Assembly (NCBI RefSeq): GCF_000636015.1
Contig: NZ_JFZJ01000014.1
Span: 1-44,847, forward strand
Reading direction: 5' to 3'
Length of the DNA stretch: 44,847 nt
Source of the DNA: Rhodomicrobium udaipurense JA643
GTDB lineage: Bacteria; Pseudomonadota; Alphaproteobacteria; Rhizobiales; Rhodomicrobiaceae
In this document: one piece after another, positions 1 through 8,100 of the stretch
Position numbering within the stretch: position 1 is the stretch's first letter
How the letters are laid out: each line of letters opens with the position of its first letter
Notes under the pieces: model-generated
The model's input: the letters and a program-made list of their open reading frames with translations, nothing else
The model's database searches: none
Told to the model about the DNA's origin: nothing
Program-made: the position numbers and the translations under genes

Positions 1-2
1 TG

Positions 3-131
3 CAATTCGCCGCGCGCATTGGCGATGACGACCTTCTTCTTCGCCTCGCGCGTGAACTGGAGCAGGCCGCGCCGTGGGGCAAGCGCCGCCCGCGCGTCTG
101 GTCCGGTGCATCCTCTCGCCAACCCGCTTGA
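3..131 (+). CDS. Amidase (amidase-signature family), C-terminal end only
   Basis: The frame starting at base 3 is open from the window edge to TGA at 129-131 and encodes 42 residues. They read like the last helix and tail of amidase-signature proteins: a hydrophobic QFAARIGDDDLLLRLAREL stretch, then EQAAPWGKRRP. Family members typically end with a leucine-rich helix followed by an (A/R)PW..RRP motif. The catalytic Ser-Ser-Lys region would lie before the window and cannot be checked, so the substrate is unknown. The gene ends 47 bases before leuD on the same strand. An overlapping frame beginning at TTG 19 is less protein-like and runs into leuD. Confidence 0.5.
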   Translation, partial: QFAARIGDDDLLLRLARELEQAAPWGKRRPRVWSGASSRQPA

Positions 132-178
132 TTTGCAGCGCGCCTCCCGCTTAAAGGGTAGGAAAAGGAATAAACGCC

Positions 179-784
179 ATGGAAAAATTCACCACGCTGA
201 CGAGCGTCGCCGCTCCGCTTCCGCTGATCAACATCGACACCGACATGATCATCCCGAAGCAGTTCCTGAAGACGATCAAGCGCACCGGCCTCGGCAAGTC
301 GCTGTTCTACGAAATGCGCTTCGACGAGCAGGGCAACGAGAACCCTGATTTCGTGCTGAACAAGCCCGCCTATCGCGCGTCGAAGATCCTCGTCGCGGGC
401 GACAATTTCGGCTGCGGTTCGAGCCGCGAGCATGCGCCGTGGGCGTTGCTCGACTTCGGCGTTCGCTGCGTGATCTCGACCTCGTTCGCCGACATCTTCT
501 ACAATAACTGCTTCAAGAACGGCATCCTGCCGATCACGGTCAGCCCGGAAGACCTCGCGAAGCTCATGGACGACGCCGAGCGTGGCTCGAACGCCACGCT
601 GACGGTTGACCTCGAAGCGCAGGAAATTCGCGGCCCCGATGGCGGCGTTGTGCGCTTCGACATCGATCCGTTCCGCAAGAAGTGCCTGATCGAGGGCCTC
701 GACGACATTGGCCTCACAATGCAGAAGGCCGACAGCATCGAGCTTTACGAAACCACGTCGCAGCTTTCGCGCCCTTGGGCTTGA
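179..784 (+). CDS. leuD: 3-isopropylmalate dehydratase small subunit
   Basis: LeuD pairs with the Fe-S subunit LeuC to isomerise 2-isopropylmalate to 3-isopropylmalate in leucine synthesis in the cytoplasm. The 201-residue length is normal for the bacterial form. It shows the early N-terminal [18 protein letters not shown] segment and the swivel-domain motif [15 protein letters not shown] at residues 76-90, which shapes the substrate pocket. The start at ATG 179 follows a purine-rich AGGAAAAGGA site. leuC is not in the window. A probable amidase tail lies just upstream, and a rho-independent terminator at 808-838 ends the transcript. Identification is secure. Confidence 0.97.
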   Translation: MEKFTTLTSVAAPLPLINIDTDMIIPKQFLKTIKRTGLGKSLFYEMRFDEQGNENPDFVLNKPAYRASKILVAGDNFGCGSSREHAPWALLDFGVRCVISTSFADIFYNNCFKNGILPITVSPEDLAKLMDDAERGSNATLTVDLEAQEIRGPDGGVVRFDIDPFRKKCLIEGLDDIGLTMQKADSIELYETTSQLSRPWA

Positions 785-807
785 TCGCGCGAGCGGGGAT
801 TTCATGC

Positions 808-838
808 AAAGGTCGGGGCGTTCCCGGCCTTTATTTTT
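808..838 (+). terminator. Rho-independent terminator of leuD
   Basis: A 10-bp stem (AAAGGTCGGG with CCCGGCCTTT, one T-G wobble) closes a five-base loop and is followed by TTATTTTT. It begins 24 bases after the leuD stop and lies just before the convergent stop of the hemolysin III-type gene, so it may also slow transcription from the other side. Confidence 0.85.
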
Positions 839-840
839 GA

Positions 841-1494
841 CTAACTCGGAAAAACAGCGGCGCGGATCGCGAAGAACTGTGTCGCCGCGCCCGCCAGCAC
901 GAAGACGTGCCAGATCACGTTGTGGAAGCGCATCCACTCCATGAGATGGAAGGGCACGCCCGCAGTGTAGACCACGCCGCCCGCCACGAGCAGCGTCAGC
1001 GCGTCCTCGGGCAGCGCGCGCACCAGCGGACGCAGCGCCGCGAGCACGATCCAGCCTTGCGCGAGATAGAGCGCTACGCACAGCCTGTCGAACCGGCGCG
1101 GAAAGCGCAGCTTCACGAAAACGCCGAGCGCCGCGATGGCCCATACCGCCACCAGCATTCCGATCCCGGCGCCGCCGCCGACGACAACCGCGAAGGGCGT
1201 ATAGCTCCCCGCGATCATGACGAAAATCGCGGCGTGATCGGCGCGGCGCAGCAGCTCCTTCGCGCGGCGCTCCGGCGCGAGGTTATAGGCAGCCGACGCG
1301 CTGAACATGGCGACGAGGCCGAGGCAATAGACGATCACGGCGGCGAGATGCGCGCCCGACACAGCACCCGCCGCCTCGACAAGCAGCCAGACGCTCGCGA
1401 CTGCGGCGAAGGTTACGCCCGCCGCGTGCACGCCCGCGTCGGCGATCTGCTCGGCTCTGGTGTAGGAAGGAAAAAAAGGGCGCGCGTCTTTCAT
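841..1494 (-). CDS. Hemolysin III / PAQR-type membrane protein
   Basis: This is a 217-residue integral membrane protein of the HlyIII (TrhA/YqfA-like) group, the bacterial branch of the seven-helix PAQR superfamily. Visible family marks are the N-terminal TRAEQIADAGVH helix start, the RADHAAIFVMIAGSYTPF segment with its conserved His and Ser, and the last helix beginning with WHVFVLAG, whose His belongs to the metal-binding set. About seven hydrophobic segments can be counted. I place the start at ATG 1494 because AGG sits 8 bases ahead of it; the ATG at 1509 adds five residues but has no ribosome site. Physiological role is uncertain; family members have been linked to membrane homeostasis rather than proven haemolysis. 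Confidence 0.9.
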   Translation of the reverse strand: MKDARPFFPSYTRAEQIADAGVHAAGVTFAAVASVWLLVEAAGAVSGAHLAAVIVYCLGLVAMFSASAAYNLAPERRAKELLRRADHAAIFVMIAGSYTPFAVVVGGGAGIGMLVAVWAIAALGVFVKLRFPRRFDRLCVALYLAQGWIVLAALRPLVRALPEDALTLLVAGGVVYTAGVPFHLMEWMRFHNVIWHVFVLAGAATQFFAIRAAVFPS

Positions 1495-1557
1495 GCCGTC
1501 AACCTGCATCGACGAAATGGCGCGGGCATGACGCCTTTCGCCGACGCGACGATAGCC

Positions 1558-2838
1558 CTATTTCGCGATGTGAGCCTTCACGCGCCGCGTGCCCCAGAAT
1601 ACCAGCGCGGCGACGATGGGGATGCACGCACCCATGACGATCTCGGGGTTGAGCGGGATCAGTTCCGCCGTCTTCAGGCCCTTCGCGCCATAGCCCACAA
1701 GACCCACAATGTAATAGGTGATGGCCGCAACCGACAGCCCTTCGACCGTTTCCTGCAAGCGAAGCTGAAGCTGCGCGCGGCGGTCCATTGAGGCGAGCAC
1801 CGCCTGATTTTGCTGTTCGAGGGTCACGTCCACCTTGGTGGAGAGAAGCTGCGTCGCCTGCGCCACGCGCGTCGAGAGCGATTCCTGGCGCGCAGTCGCT
1901 GCAGCGCAGGTGCTCATCGCCGGTTCGAGACGGCGCTCGGTGAACTCTTGAAACATCTGAAGGCCCTCGATGCGGCCCTCGCGCAGCTCGGCGATGCGAT
2001 GCTTCACGATGTCGTAATAGGCGGCGGCGGCCGCGAAACGGTAGGCGCTGACGGAGCGGCGGTTCTCGATCTCGGCCTGAAGCGTGGTCAGGCGTTCCAG
2101 AAGCTCCGGCTCGTTGATATCGCCCGGCTTGACGAGCGCGGCCGTGATCCGGGCAAGCTCCGCCTCACAGGTTGACAGGAATGGCGAAAGATCGCGCGCC
2201 ACGGGGAAAGCCAGCAGCGCCATCATGCGATAGCTATCGACTTCGAGGAGGCGCTGCGCGAGGCGGCCCGCCTGCCGCGGCGTCAGCGAGATGTCCTGCA
2301 TCAGGAAGCGCGTGAAGCCGTCGTCGTGAATGCGGAAGTCTGTGAAGACGCGGCCCGCGCCGCTGGCGACGCTAGCGCCGACGAGGACATTCCCGGCGAA
2401 ATAGCGCGAGGAGATTTCATCGGGATCGGGCAGCGAGTCCGCGCCGCGCACCAGTTCGACATTTGCCGCGACGATCAGCGAGCCAGGCAGCCCCGCCACC
2501 CAGTCTTCGGGGAGCGCCTTGATCGCCGGATGGCCGAACAGCTCGCCATTCGGGCCTTCGGTGAAAACCATGAAACGCGAGAACTCAGAGTGCCGCTCAT
2601 AGGTGAAGCGAAACGTGCCGAAGTTTTCGCTGTAATGCGTCGCCTTATCGTCGGGAACCGGCCTTCCGAAGCGCTCGGCAAGCTCCTGCACCTTGCGGCC
2701 GATGTCTCCGCGCGAGGTTTCGTCGGTCTTGAAGGCGAGATAGGAAATGCGGCACGGGGCGCTCAGCGCCTCGGGCGTGCGGGCGTGCACCTCGTCGTTG
2801 AGGACAATGCGCAGGGGATGGTTCGTCGGCAGGGTCAT
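1558..2838 (-). CDS. DUF3422 family protein with C-terminal membrane hairpin
   Basis: The 426-residue protein begins MTLPTNHPLRIVLNDEVHAR, the typical opening of DUF3422, a family of unknown function common in alpha- and betaproteobacteria. Much of the body is helical and charged (roughly residues 200-370), including a likely coiled coil before the end. Two hydrophobic segments near the C-terminus, separated by a short loop, suggest anchoring in the inner membrane with the bulk in the cytoplasm. The frame stays open 50 codons further upstream, but that extension is Arg/Pro-rich and unlike the family, so ATG 2838 is chosen. No strong ribosome site is visible. It is followed at a distance by the hemolysin III-type gene on the same strand. 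Confidence 0.85.
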   Translation of the reverse strand: MTLPTNHPLRIVLNDEVHARTPEALSAPCRISYLAFKTDETSRGDIGRKVQELAERFGRPVPDDKATHYSENFGTFRFTYERHSEFSRFMVFTEGPNGELFGHPAIKALPEDWVAGLPGSLIVAANVELVRGADSLPDPDEISSRYFAGNVLVGASVASGAGRVFTDFRIHDDGFTRFLMQDISLTPRQAGRLAQRLLEVDSYRMMALLAFPVARDLSPFLSTCEAELARITAALVKPGDINEPELLERLTTLQAEIENRRSVSAYRFAAAAAYYDIVKHRIAELREGRIEGLQMFQEFTERRLEPAMSTCAAATARQESLSTRVAQATQLLSTKVDVTLEQQNQAVLASMDRRAQLQLRLQETVEGLSVAAITYYIVGLVGYGAKGLKTAELIPLNPEIVMGACIPIVAALVFWGTRRVKAHIAK

Positions 2839-3065
2839 AAGCGGTAACTGTGGTATTCGCGCGCGTGCGTCAAGGGCGCGATTGCTGCATCGCACCATTG
2901 TGAGGCGTTTCTGCATCGCGGGCGCCGCTATCGGCCAGCGGGGACTGGACAGCGACAAGGGGATTTGGCTTGGTTGGTGGCGCGCCAAAGGTTAACGGGC
3001 GCGCGGTTTCTCTCCGCAAGCGCACCGCTTCGGGCAGGCGCGAATTTGGCGAAGGTGGGCAATAT

Positions 3066-3743
3066 ATGTTTCTGCGTCGGATGTTAATGTGTGTGTTGGC
3101 AATAAGTATATTGCCGCAAATCGCGTTTGCGAATGCGCCCGGATCGGCAGCAAAGTGGTCATCAAGGCAATATACATTTTCCAAGAACTGGTTCGATAGT
3201 CGGATACCGTCCTGGACGCGCCTTCTTGAAGAATTCAAGGGTAAGCCGGGAATTAATTATCTTGAGATCGGTGCTTTTGAGGGACGCTCCGCCTTGTGGG
3301 TTTTGGAGAACATCCTGACGCATCCCACTTCAAAAATAACAGTGATCGATGCCTTTGAGGAAAAGGGCATTTTTCAAAGGTTTTCGTCGAACATCACTTT
3401 GTCAGGAGAGGCGGACCGGTTCCGAGTGCTCGTGGGACCTTCCACAGAAAAACTCAAGGAACTGCCATCGAACTCGTTTGATCTGGCATTTATAGACGGG
3501 TCCGGAAAAGGCGTGTCCATGTTGGCCGATCTGGTCGGCGTCTGGAATCTCGTCAAGCTGGATGGCATAATTATTTGCAGCCGGTATCCTCTCGATGACA
3601 AGCTGAGACGAGATTTGAAACTGAAGCCCAATGATCCGGGTCCATATGAGGCGATAGACGCCTTCCTGAAAGTCCACAAGAACTATACATCTGTTCTGTC
3701 GTTCCAAGAGGATCAGATTATCCTCAGAAAGACACGTGAATAG
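3066..3743 (+). CDS. Exported class I SAM-dependent methyltransferase-like protein
   Basis: ATG 3066, with a GGTGGG site in front, gives 225 residues. Residues 1-23 look like a Sec signal peptide (MFLRRM followed by a hydrophobic stretch ending AFANA). The rest resembles the Methyltransf_24 group: motif I YLEIGAFEGRS at 65-75, the acidic strand-2 end VIDAFE at 93-98, and FIDGS at 142-146. The usual histidine after the DG pair and the later Asp-Asp are absent (the latter reads CSRYPLDD). SAM is cytoplasmic, so an exported enzyme of this fold is odd; it may be anchored rather than secreted, or catalytically degenerate. Base composition is clearly more AT-rich than the neighbours. The frame is open upstream to 2970, but that extension is not protein-like. 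Confidence 0.7.
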   Translation: MFLRRMLMCVLAISILPQIAFANAPGSAAKWSSRQYTFSKNWFDSRIPSWTRLLEEFKGKPGINYLEIGAFEGRSALWVLENILTHPTSKITVIDAFEEKGIFQRFSSNITLSGEADRFRVLVGPSTEKLKELPSNSFDLAFIDGSGKGVSMLADLVGVWNLVKLDGIIICSRYPLDDKLRRDLKLKPNDPGPYEAIDAFLKVHKNYTSVLSFQEDQIILRKTRE

Positions 3744-3773
3744 CCGCTGGATCGGAGACGCTTATGTTGCCGA

Positions 3774-3801
3774 ATCAAGCGAATGGGTCGGGTTGCTTGA
3801 T
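3774..3801. other. Inverted repeat between convergent genes
   Basis: ATCAAGC at 3774-3780 and GCTTGAT at 3795-3801 form a perfect 7-bp stem with a 14-base loop. It lies between the convergent stops of the exported methyltransferase-like gene and the orphan acidic protein gene. No T-run follows on either strand, so it is a weak terminator candidate at best. Confidence 0.35.
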
Positions 3802-3837
3802 CGCCCTCCTCCCCATATGAGCTTAAAGCGTTTAGTC

Positions 3838-4380
3838 CTATTCGAGCCAACGGATCGCTTGGCGTGCCTTCCAATGGGCGGACATTTCAAGAAAGGCGTC
3901 GTGCTCTTGTTTAGATTCAGATAACGCTTCCTCGTAATGTTGCTGCCAGGCTTCCTCAACTTCTTCTTCAGACGCTCCGGATTTTTTTATCTTGTCAACC
4001 GCCTGATCCGCTAACGCGTGCGCATGTCTCCTGAAGGCGTCAGCCGACAACGTCGGCGATTGTTTCTCGATGGATAAAGCTTCCCGGTAGGCTTCGTCAT
4101 ACAAATCGCGGTACCGTACAATTTTTTCGGCTTCTTCATCCGTAGGGCACTGCGCGATCATGCTTGCATAATAAATATCTACCTCGACTTGGCTCCATAT
4201 GGGTGCCCGAGTATTTTTGTTTAAAGGGGCGGGAAATTTTTTATCCTTGATTTCGGCTGCAATAATCTGGGCATTCCAGCCGGTCATGTCGGTTATATCG
4301 GCTTCACAATACATCGTCCGATGATCAAAATCCTCTTCTATATCATAACTTTCCGATAGCCAGACATCCGAGACCTGCAT
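3838..4380 (-). CDS. Hypothetical acidic protein, unrecognised
   Basis: I do not recognise this 180-residue protein. It has no signal peptide or membrane segment. The first half is mixed, with Trp and Tyr residues around 5-60; the second half is helical and highly charged, with many Glu, Lys, Ala and Gln, as in a coiled coil or helical bundle. ATG 4380 is chosen because GGGGGATAAAATC places a strong ribosome site ahead of it; an in-frame TTG at 4395 overlaps that site. Codon use and GC content are unlike the flanking core genes and match the convergent methyltransferase-like gene, suggesting the two arrived by transfer or belong to a variable patch. Confidence 0.65.
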   Translation of the reverse strand: MQVSDVWLSESYDIEEDFDHRTMYCEADITDMTGWNAQIIAAEIKDKKFPAPLNKNTRAPIWSQVEVDIYYASMIAQCPTDEEAEKIVRYRDLYDEAYREALSIEKQSPTLSADAFRRHAHALADQAVDKIKKSGASEEEVEEAWQQHYEEALSESKQEHDAFLEMSAHWKARQAIRWLE

Positions 4381-4546
4381 GATTTTATCCCCCAAATCAT
4401 TTGGAGGGTGCCAGATTCGAGCGGCATCCGCGATACCGAATAGGTTTGTGTCGGAACAGGGTGGTCAGGCGATATCGCGTTTGCCGGAATTCCCGCAATC
4501 GGAGTAGGTTGCGCGCGATCCCCAGCCTCAAGCATCCGGTCCCCTC

Positions 4547-6067
4547 ATGACATCCTTCCGCATCATCGCCGCCGCAATCGCGCTTGCCTGCATCGCGTTC
4601 GGCTTGTGGCGGCTCGAAGGCGCGACGCACGGCCTCGTCGTGACGCGGATGCAGGCGGGCGACACGCCGGTGACGGTGTTCCGGGCCGAGGGCAGCGCGA
4701 AAGGCCCGGTGGTGCTGATCGCGCACGGCTTCGCGGGATCTCAGCAACTCATGCAGCCCTTCGCGATCACGCTCGCGCGCAATGGCTACGTCGCCGTCAC
4801 CTACGACAGCCTCGGCCACGGCCGCAACCCGGAGCCGATGCGCGGCGACATCACGAAGGTGGAGGAGGGGCCGACGCCGAGGCTTCTGGCGCAAGTGGGC
4901 GAGGTGGCAGCGCTTGCGAAGACGCTGCCCGAGAGCGACGGCCGCATCGCCGTCCTCGGCCATTCGATGTCGAGCGATATCGTCGTGCGGTTCGCGCAGG
5001 CGCATCCCGAGGTGGCGGCGGTGGTCGCGGTGTCGATGTTCTCGCCCGTGGTCACGCCGACGAGCCCGAAGAACCTCGCCGCCATCGACGGCGCGGCGGA
5101 ATTCGGCATGCTGCATGACGAGGCGCGCCGCGTGGTCGGCATGGTGTCGAGCGGCGCGGCCGAGCCCGGCGTCATCTACGGCAGTTTCGCGGACGGGTCC
5201 GCGCGCCGCTTCACGCTGTCGCCCGGCGCGGAGCACATCGGCGTTCTCTATAGCGCGGCGAGCATGGAAGCCGCGCTCGACTGGCTGAACCGCGCCTTCG
5301 GGATGAGCGGCAGCGCGCCGGTCGAGGATCGCGGCATCGCCATCGCCGCGCTGTTCTTCGGCGTGACGCTGCTGGCCTGGCCGCTCGCGTCGCTGTTGCC
5401 GCGCGTGTCGCCGATGCCGCTCGGCGCGGGGCTGCCGTGGCGGCGCTTCTGGCCCGTCGCCGTCGCGCCCGCGCTGCTGACGCCGCTGATCTTGTGGAAA
5501 ATGCCGACGGGCTTTCTGCCAGTCGTGCTCGGCGACTACATCGCGATGCACTTCGCCTGTTACGGCCTCGTGACGCTGGCGGCGCTGTGGATCGCGACGC
5601 GCGGCGAAGGAATAGCGCGGCCGTCGGTCAACGTCGCGTTCATCGTCGCGGCGGCGCTCGTCGCGGCCTACAGCATCCTCGCCTTCGGCCTGCCGCTCGA
5701 CCGCTATGTGCTCTCGTTCTTCCCGATCGCGGAACGTCTGCCGCTTCTATTCGCGGTGCTCGGCGGCACGATCCTGTTCTTCCTCGCGGATGAATGGCTG
5801 ACGCGCGGGCACGGTGCTGCGACGGGCGGCTACCCGGCGACCAAGGCGCTGTTCCTGTCTTCGCTCGCGCTGGCCGTCGCGCTAAACTTCGGGAAGCTGT
5901 TCTTCCTGATCCTCATCATTCCGATCATTTTCGTGTTCTTCGTCATCTACGGGCTGTTCAGCGGTTGGGTGAACCGGCGCACGAACGATCCGCTCGTCGC
6001 GGGGCTCGCCAACGCGCTCGCCTTCGCCTGGGCTATTGCGGTGACGTTTCCGCTTGTCAGACCGTAA
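4547..6067 (+). CDS. Membrane-anchored alpha/beta hydrolase with polytopic C-terminal domain
   Basis: The 506-residue protein opens with an N-terminal membrane helix (about residues 4-20), followed by an alpha/beta hydrolase domain to about residue 250. The oxyanion-region motif LIAHGFAGSQQ is near residue 60, the nucleophile elbow GHSMSSD places Ser at 140, and a candidate catalytic His is at 230 (AEHIG). From about residue 265 to the end there are several strongly hydrophobic segments, probably six or more membrane helices, with an Arg/Asn-rich loop near the end. The hydrolase probably faces the periplasm. The substrate is unknown; lipid or ester turnover at the membrane is an inference. 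No clear ribosome site precedes ATG 4547, so the start is moderately sure. Confidence 0.75.
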   Translation: MTSFRIIAAAIALACIAFGLWRLEGATHGLVVTRMQAGDTPVTVFRAEGSAKGPVVLIAHGFAGSQQLMQPFAITLARNGYVAVTYDSLGHGRNPEPMRGDITKVEEGPTPRLLAQVGEVAALAKTLPESDGRIAVLGHSMSSDIVVRFAQAHPEVAAVVAVSMFSPVVTPTSPKNLAAIDGAAEFGMLHDEARRVVGMVSSGAAEPGVIYGSFADGSARRFTLSPGAEHIGVLYSAASMEAALDWLNRAFGMSGSAPVEDRGIAIAALFFGVTLLAWPLASLLPRVSPMPLGAGLPWRRFWPVAVAPALLTPLILWKMPTGFLPVVLGDYIAMHFACYGLVTLAALWIATRGEGIARPSVNVAFIVAAALVAAYSILAFGLPLDRYVLSFFPIAERLPLLFAVLGGTILFFLADEWLTRGHGAATGGYPATKALFLSSLALAVALNFGKLFFLILIIPIIFVFFVIYGLFSGWVNRRTNDPLVAGLANALAFAWAIAVTFPLVRP

Positions 6068-6160
6068 CCGATGGGCAACGACGCTGCCCTATAACGGCTG
6101 TTATTGTTCGCGATATCGCTTATGACTGCACCTTACAAAACAGCGGCCGGTGGTTCGTTC

Positions 6161-7045
6161 ATGACGTCTTTCACAATGCCCGCAGTGGCTGCGGTTTCCG
6201 GCTGGCTCGGTCTGTCCGCCTGCGTCGCGTTGTCCTGCGCCACGGCGTCGGCGCAAGAGAAACCGGCCGAGGCCATCGAACTCGCCCCTCATCGGGCCGT
6301 GTACGAACTCGTGCTCGACAGGACCGGCGCGGGCTCGAACATCAGCGATATCCGTGGGCAGTTGACCTACGACTTCACCGGCTCGGCATGCCAAGGCTAC
6401 ACGCTCAACACGCGGCTGGTGACGGAAATCTACGACCGCGAAGGCAAGCAGAGCACCACCGACACGCGCTCTGAAAGCGTCGAGGACGGCGAAGGCCGCC
6501 GCTTCCGCTTCAACACGTCGCAGTACATGAACAAGAGCCCGAAGCCGGCCGACGCCACGTCCGGGCTCGCCGTCCGTGCGCCGCAGGGCGGCCGTGAGAC
6601 CGTGACGGTGACGCTGTACAAGCCGAAGAAAGGCTCGTTCACGCTGCCCGGAAACATCTACTTCCCGACGCAGCATTCCATCGCGATCCTGAAGGCGGCG
6701 AAGGCCGGAGATACGCGGCTTCAGGCTGATTTTTTCGACGGCTCCGACAAGGGCACGAAGATTTACGAGACCACGACCGTGATCGGCGCGCCGCTGCAAT
6801 TGGCCGCCAATGCGCAGCTACCCACGATCAAGAACGCGGAAATTCTCGACAGCATCCAGTCCTGGCCCGTGGTGGTCAGCTACTATGAGCAGAACGGCAA
6901 GAAAGACGGCCTGCCGACCTATGAGGTCTCGTTCCGCATCTATGCGAACGGTGTCAGCCGGAAATTGACGCTCGATTATGGCGCGTTCGCGCTCAGCGGT
7001 GAATTGTCGGCCATCGAATTCCTGCCGTCCAAGCCCTGCCCCTGA
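6161..7045 (+). CDS. eipB: Cell envelope integrity protein EipB (DUF1849)
   Basis: The mature sequence matches EipB/DUF1849, a periplasmic beta-spiral protein conserved in alphaproteobacteria and studied in Brucella for envelope integrity. Family marks are the APHRAVYEL opening after the signal peptide, the YDFTGSACQGY segment and a second Cys near the C-terminus (SKPCP); these two Cys correspond to the family's disulfide. ATG 6161 gives 294 residues with a signal peptide ending ATASAQ and a weak GGTGG site upstream. An ATG at 6122 would add 13 residues with no ribosome site. It follows the membrane hydrolase gene by about 90 bases on the same strand. Confidence 0.88.
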   Translation: MTSFTMPAVAAVSGWLGLSACVALSCATASAQEKPAEAIELAPHRAVYELVLDRTGAGSNISDIRGQLTYDFTGSACQGYTLNTRLVTEIYDREGKQSTTDTRSESVEDGEGRRFRFNTSQYMNKSPKPADATSGLAVRAPQGGRETVTVTLYKPKKGSFTLPGNIYFPTQHSIAILKAAKAGDTRLQADFFDGSDKGTKIYETTTVIGAPLQLAANAQLPTIKNAEILDSIQSWPVVVSYYEQNGKKDGLPTYEVSFRIYANGVSRKLTLDYGAFALSGELSAIEFLPSKPCP

Positions 7046-7207
7046 TCCACAAGCCTGGCTGATCGGAAAACAGCCGTTTCGCGCGTCGCATCGGCGCGCC
7101 CGCAGCCGCTCCGCATGGCCCAGAACAGCCGCGCCGCGCGTCCCACAGCGACTTGTTAAACCTCGCGATAACCATTCAGAGCGTTACCCACTGCGCGGAA
7201 AATCGAA

Positions 7208-7222
7208 TTAAATGCGTGTTAA
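7208..7222 (+). promoter_or_regulatory. Putative CtrA-binding box upstream of the Flp pilin gene
   Basis: The sequence reads TTAA, seven bases, TTAA, followed by A, matching the CtrA consensus TTAA-N7-TTAAC except for the final base. It is 72 bases before the Flp pilin start. A second TTAA with a degenerate partner lies near 7156. CtrA activates pilA in Caulobacter, so control of pilin by the cell cycle is plausible here, by inference. Confidence 0.55.
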
Positions 7223-7247
7223 ATCTTGTGCCCCTAACGTGCAGGGA

Positions 7248-7273
7248 GACGCCGCTTCCATGGAGGCGGCGTC
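7248..7273 (+). promoter_or_regulatory. Palindrome in the 5' leader of the Flp pilin gene
   Basis: GACGCCGC at 7248-7255 and GCGGCGTC at 7266-7273 are perfect complements, and the ten bases between (centred on TCCATGGA) are themselves almost palindromic. As RNA this would be a stable hairpin ending 12 bases before the TCGGAGG ribosome site. It could be a leader stabiliser, an attenuator or a protein site; there is no T-run, so a terminator is unlikely. Confidence 0.6.
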
Positions 7274-7293
7274 CATATCGTCGGAGGTGTGTA

Positions 7294-7476
7294 ATGCGTG
7301 CGAAGCTTGAAGAATTCTGGATGGACGAACAGGGCGCGGCCGCCATCGAACTTGGCTTGATCGCCGCCGGTTTCTGCGTGGCGCTCATCACGCTCGCGGG
7401 CCAGATGAACGACGAGGTGAAGATCATGTTCGAGCGGGTGCGCGAAATGCTGCGCTCGTTCAACACGATGCAATAG
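7294..7476 (+). CDS. Flp family type IVb pilin
   Basis: This 60-residue prepilin has the short leader, charged DEQG, and hydrophobic stalk of Flp pilins. The expected prepilin peptidase cut is after Gly14 (QG/AAAIELGLIA), giving Glu at mature position +5 as in all class IVb pilins; the usual Tyr after Glu is Leu here. ATG 7294 follows a strong GGAGG site. It forms the Tad/Flp adhesion pilus together with assembly proteins that are not in the window. The prepilin peptidase gene follows 22 bases downstream, consistent with one transcript. An apparent CtrA box and a leader palindrome lie upstream. Confidence 0.92.
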   Translation: MRAKLEEFWMDEQGAAAIELGLIAAGFCVALITLAGQMNDEVKIMFERVREMLRSFNTMQ

Positions 7477-7498
7477 CCCTCCGTTCAGGTGAGCGCCG

Positions 7499-7984
7499 AT
7501 GGAATCGTCCCTGACGTCGACCGTCGCGGCGGCCCTTCCCGTCATGCTTGTATGGGCCGCCGCCGTCGATCTCCTGACGCGCGTGATACCGAACAGGCTT
7601 GTGCTGGTGTTGGCCGCCTGCTTCGCCGTTTTCGCGCTGCTCGCCGGGCTTGATGCCGCCCGGATCGCGTCCCACACCGGGTGCGCGCTTCTCGTTCTCG
7701 TCTGCGCCTACGGTCTTTTCGCGGCTTCCCTTCTCGGCGGAGGCGACGCGAAGCTTCTGGCCGTGGCATCCCTCTGGATCGGCCCGAATGCGCTGCTTCC
7801 GTTTCTCGCCGGTACGGCTCTCGCCGGTGGCGCTCTGGCGCTCGCCTATATCGCGGCCGATTTCGCGAGCGACGTCCTTCATTCCGACGCCGACACGCGC
7901 GACCGTGCAACGGCGATCCCCTATGGCGCTGCCATCGCCGTGGGCGGCCTTGCCGTGATGCCGGACTGGCTCGCCTCAATTTAG
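7499..7984 (+). CDS. cpaA: Prepilin peptidase CpaA/TadV (A24 aspartic protease)
   Basis: CpaA is an inner-membrane aspartic protease that removes the leader of Flp pilin. The 161-residue length suits the short TadV/CpaA type that lacks the methyltransferase domain. The catalytic pair is visible: Asp24 in AAVDLLTRVIPNRL and Asp83 in LLGGGDAK, the GxGDxK-type motif. Hydrophobic segments occupy most of the remainder. ATG 7499 lies 22 bases after the pilin stop. The remaining cpaB-cpaF/tad genes do not follow; the next gene is an aminopeptidase 116 bases later, so the rest of the machinery must be encoded elsewhere. Confidence 0.92.
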   Translation: MESSLTSTVAAALPVMLVWAAAVDLLTRVIPNRLVLVLAACFAVFALLAGLDAARIASHTGCALLVLVCAYGLFAASLLGGGDAKLLAVASLWIGPNALLPFLAGTALAGGALALAYIAADFASDVLHSDADTRDRATAIPYGAAIAVGGLAVMPDWLASI

Positions 7985-8056
7985 CGGCTTTTTTGCACCG
8001 AAATCGCCCTTCTCCGCCGTTTTCGCGTCCGGATCGCGGCCAAGTCTTATGCACGT

Positions 8057-8090
8057 TATAGGGGTGCATTTTCGCCGCCGATCCCCTATA
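8057..8090 (+). promoter_or_regulatory. Perfect inverted repeat just upstream of the M17 aminopeptidase start
   Basis: TATAGGGG at 8057-8064 and CCCCTATA at 8083-8090 are exact complements separated by 18 bases. The right arm ends 10 bases before ATG 8101, and the AGG formed at its edge (8090-8092) could be the ribosome site. It may be an operator or an RNA hairpin that controls translation. Confidence 0.55.
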
Positions 8091-8100
8091 GGTTCAAGGC

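Noticed and set aside
4397-5551. 384-codon minus-strand frame opposite the membrane hydrolase
   Set aside because: Arg/His-rich artefact; the plus strand encodes the catalytic motifs and membrane helices.
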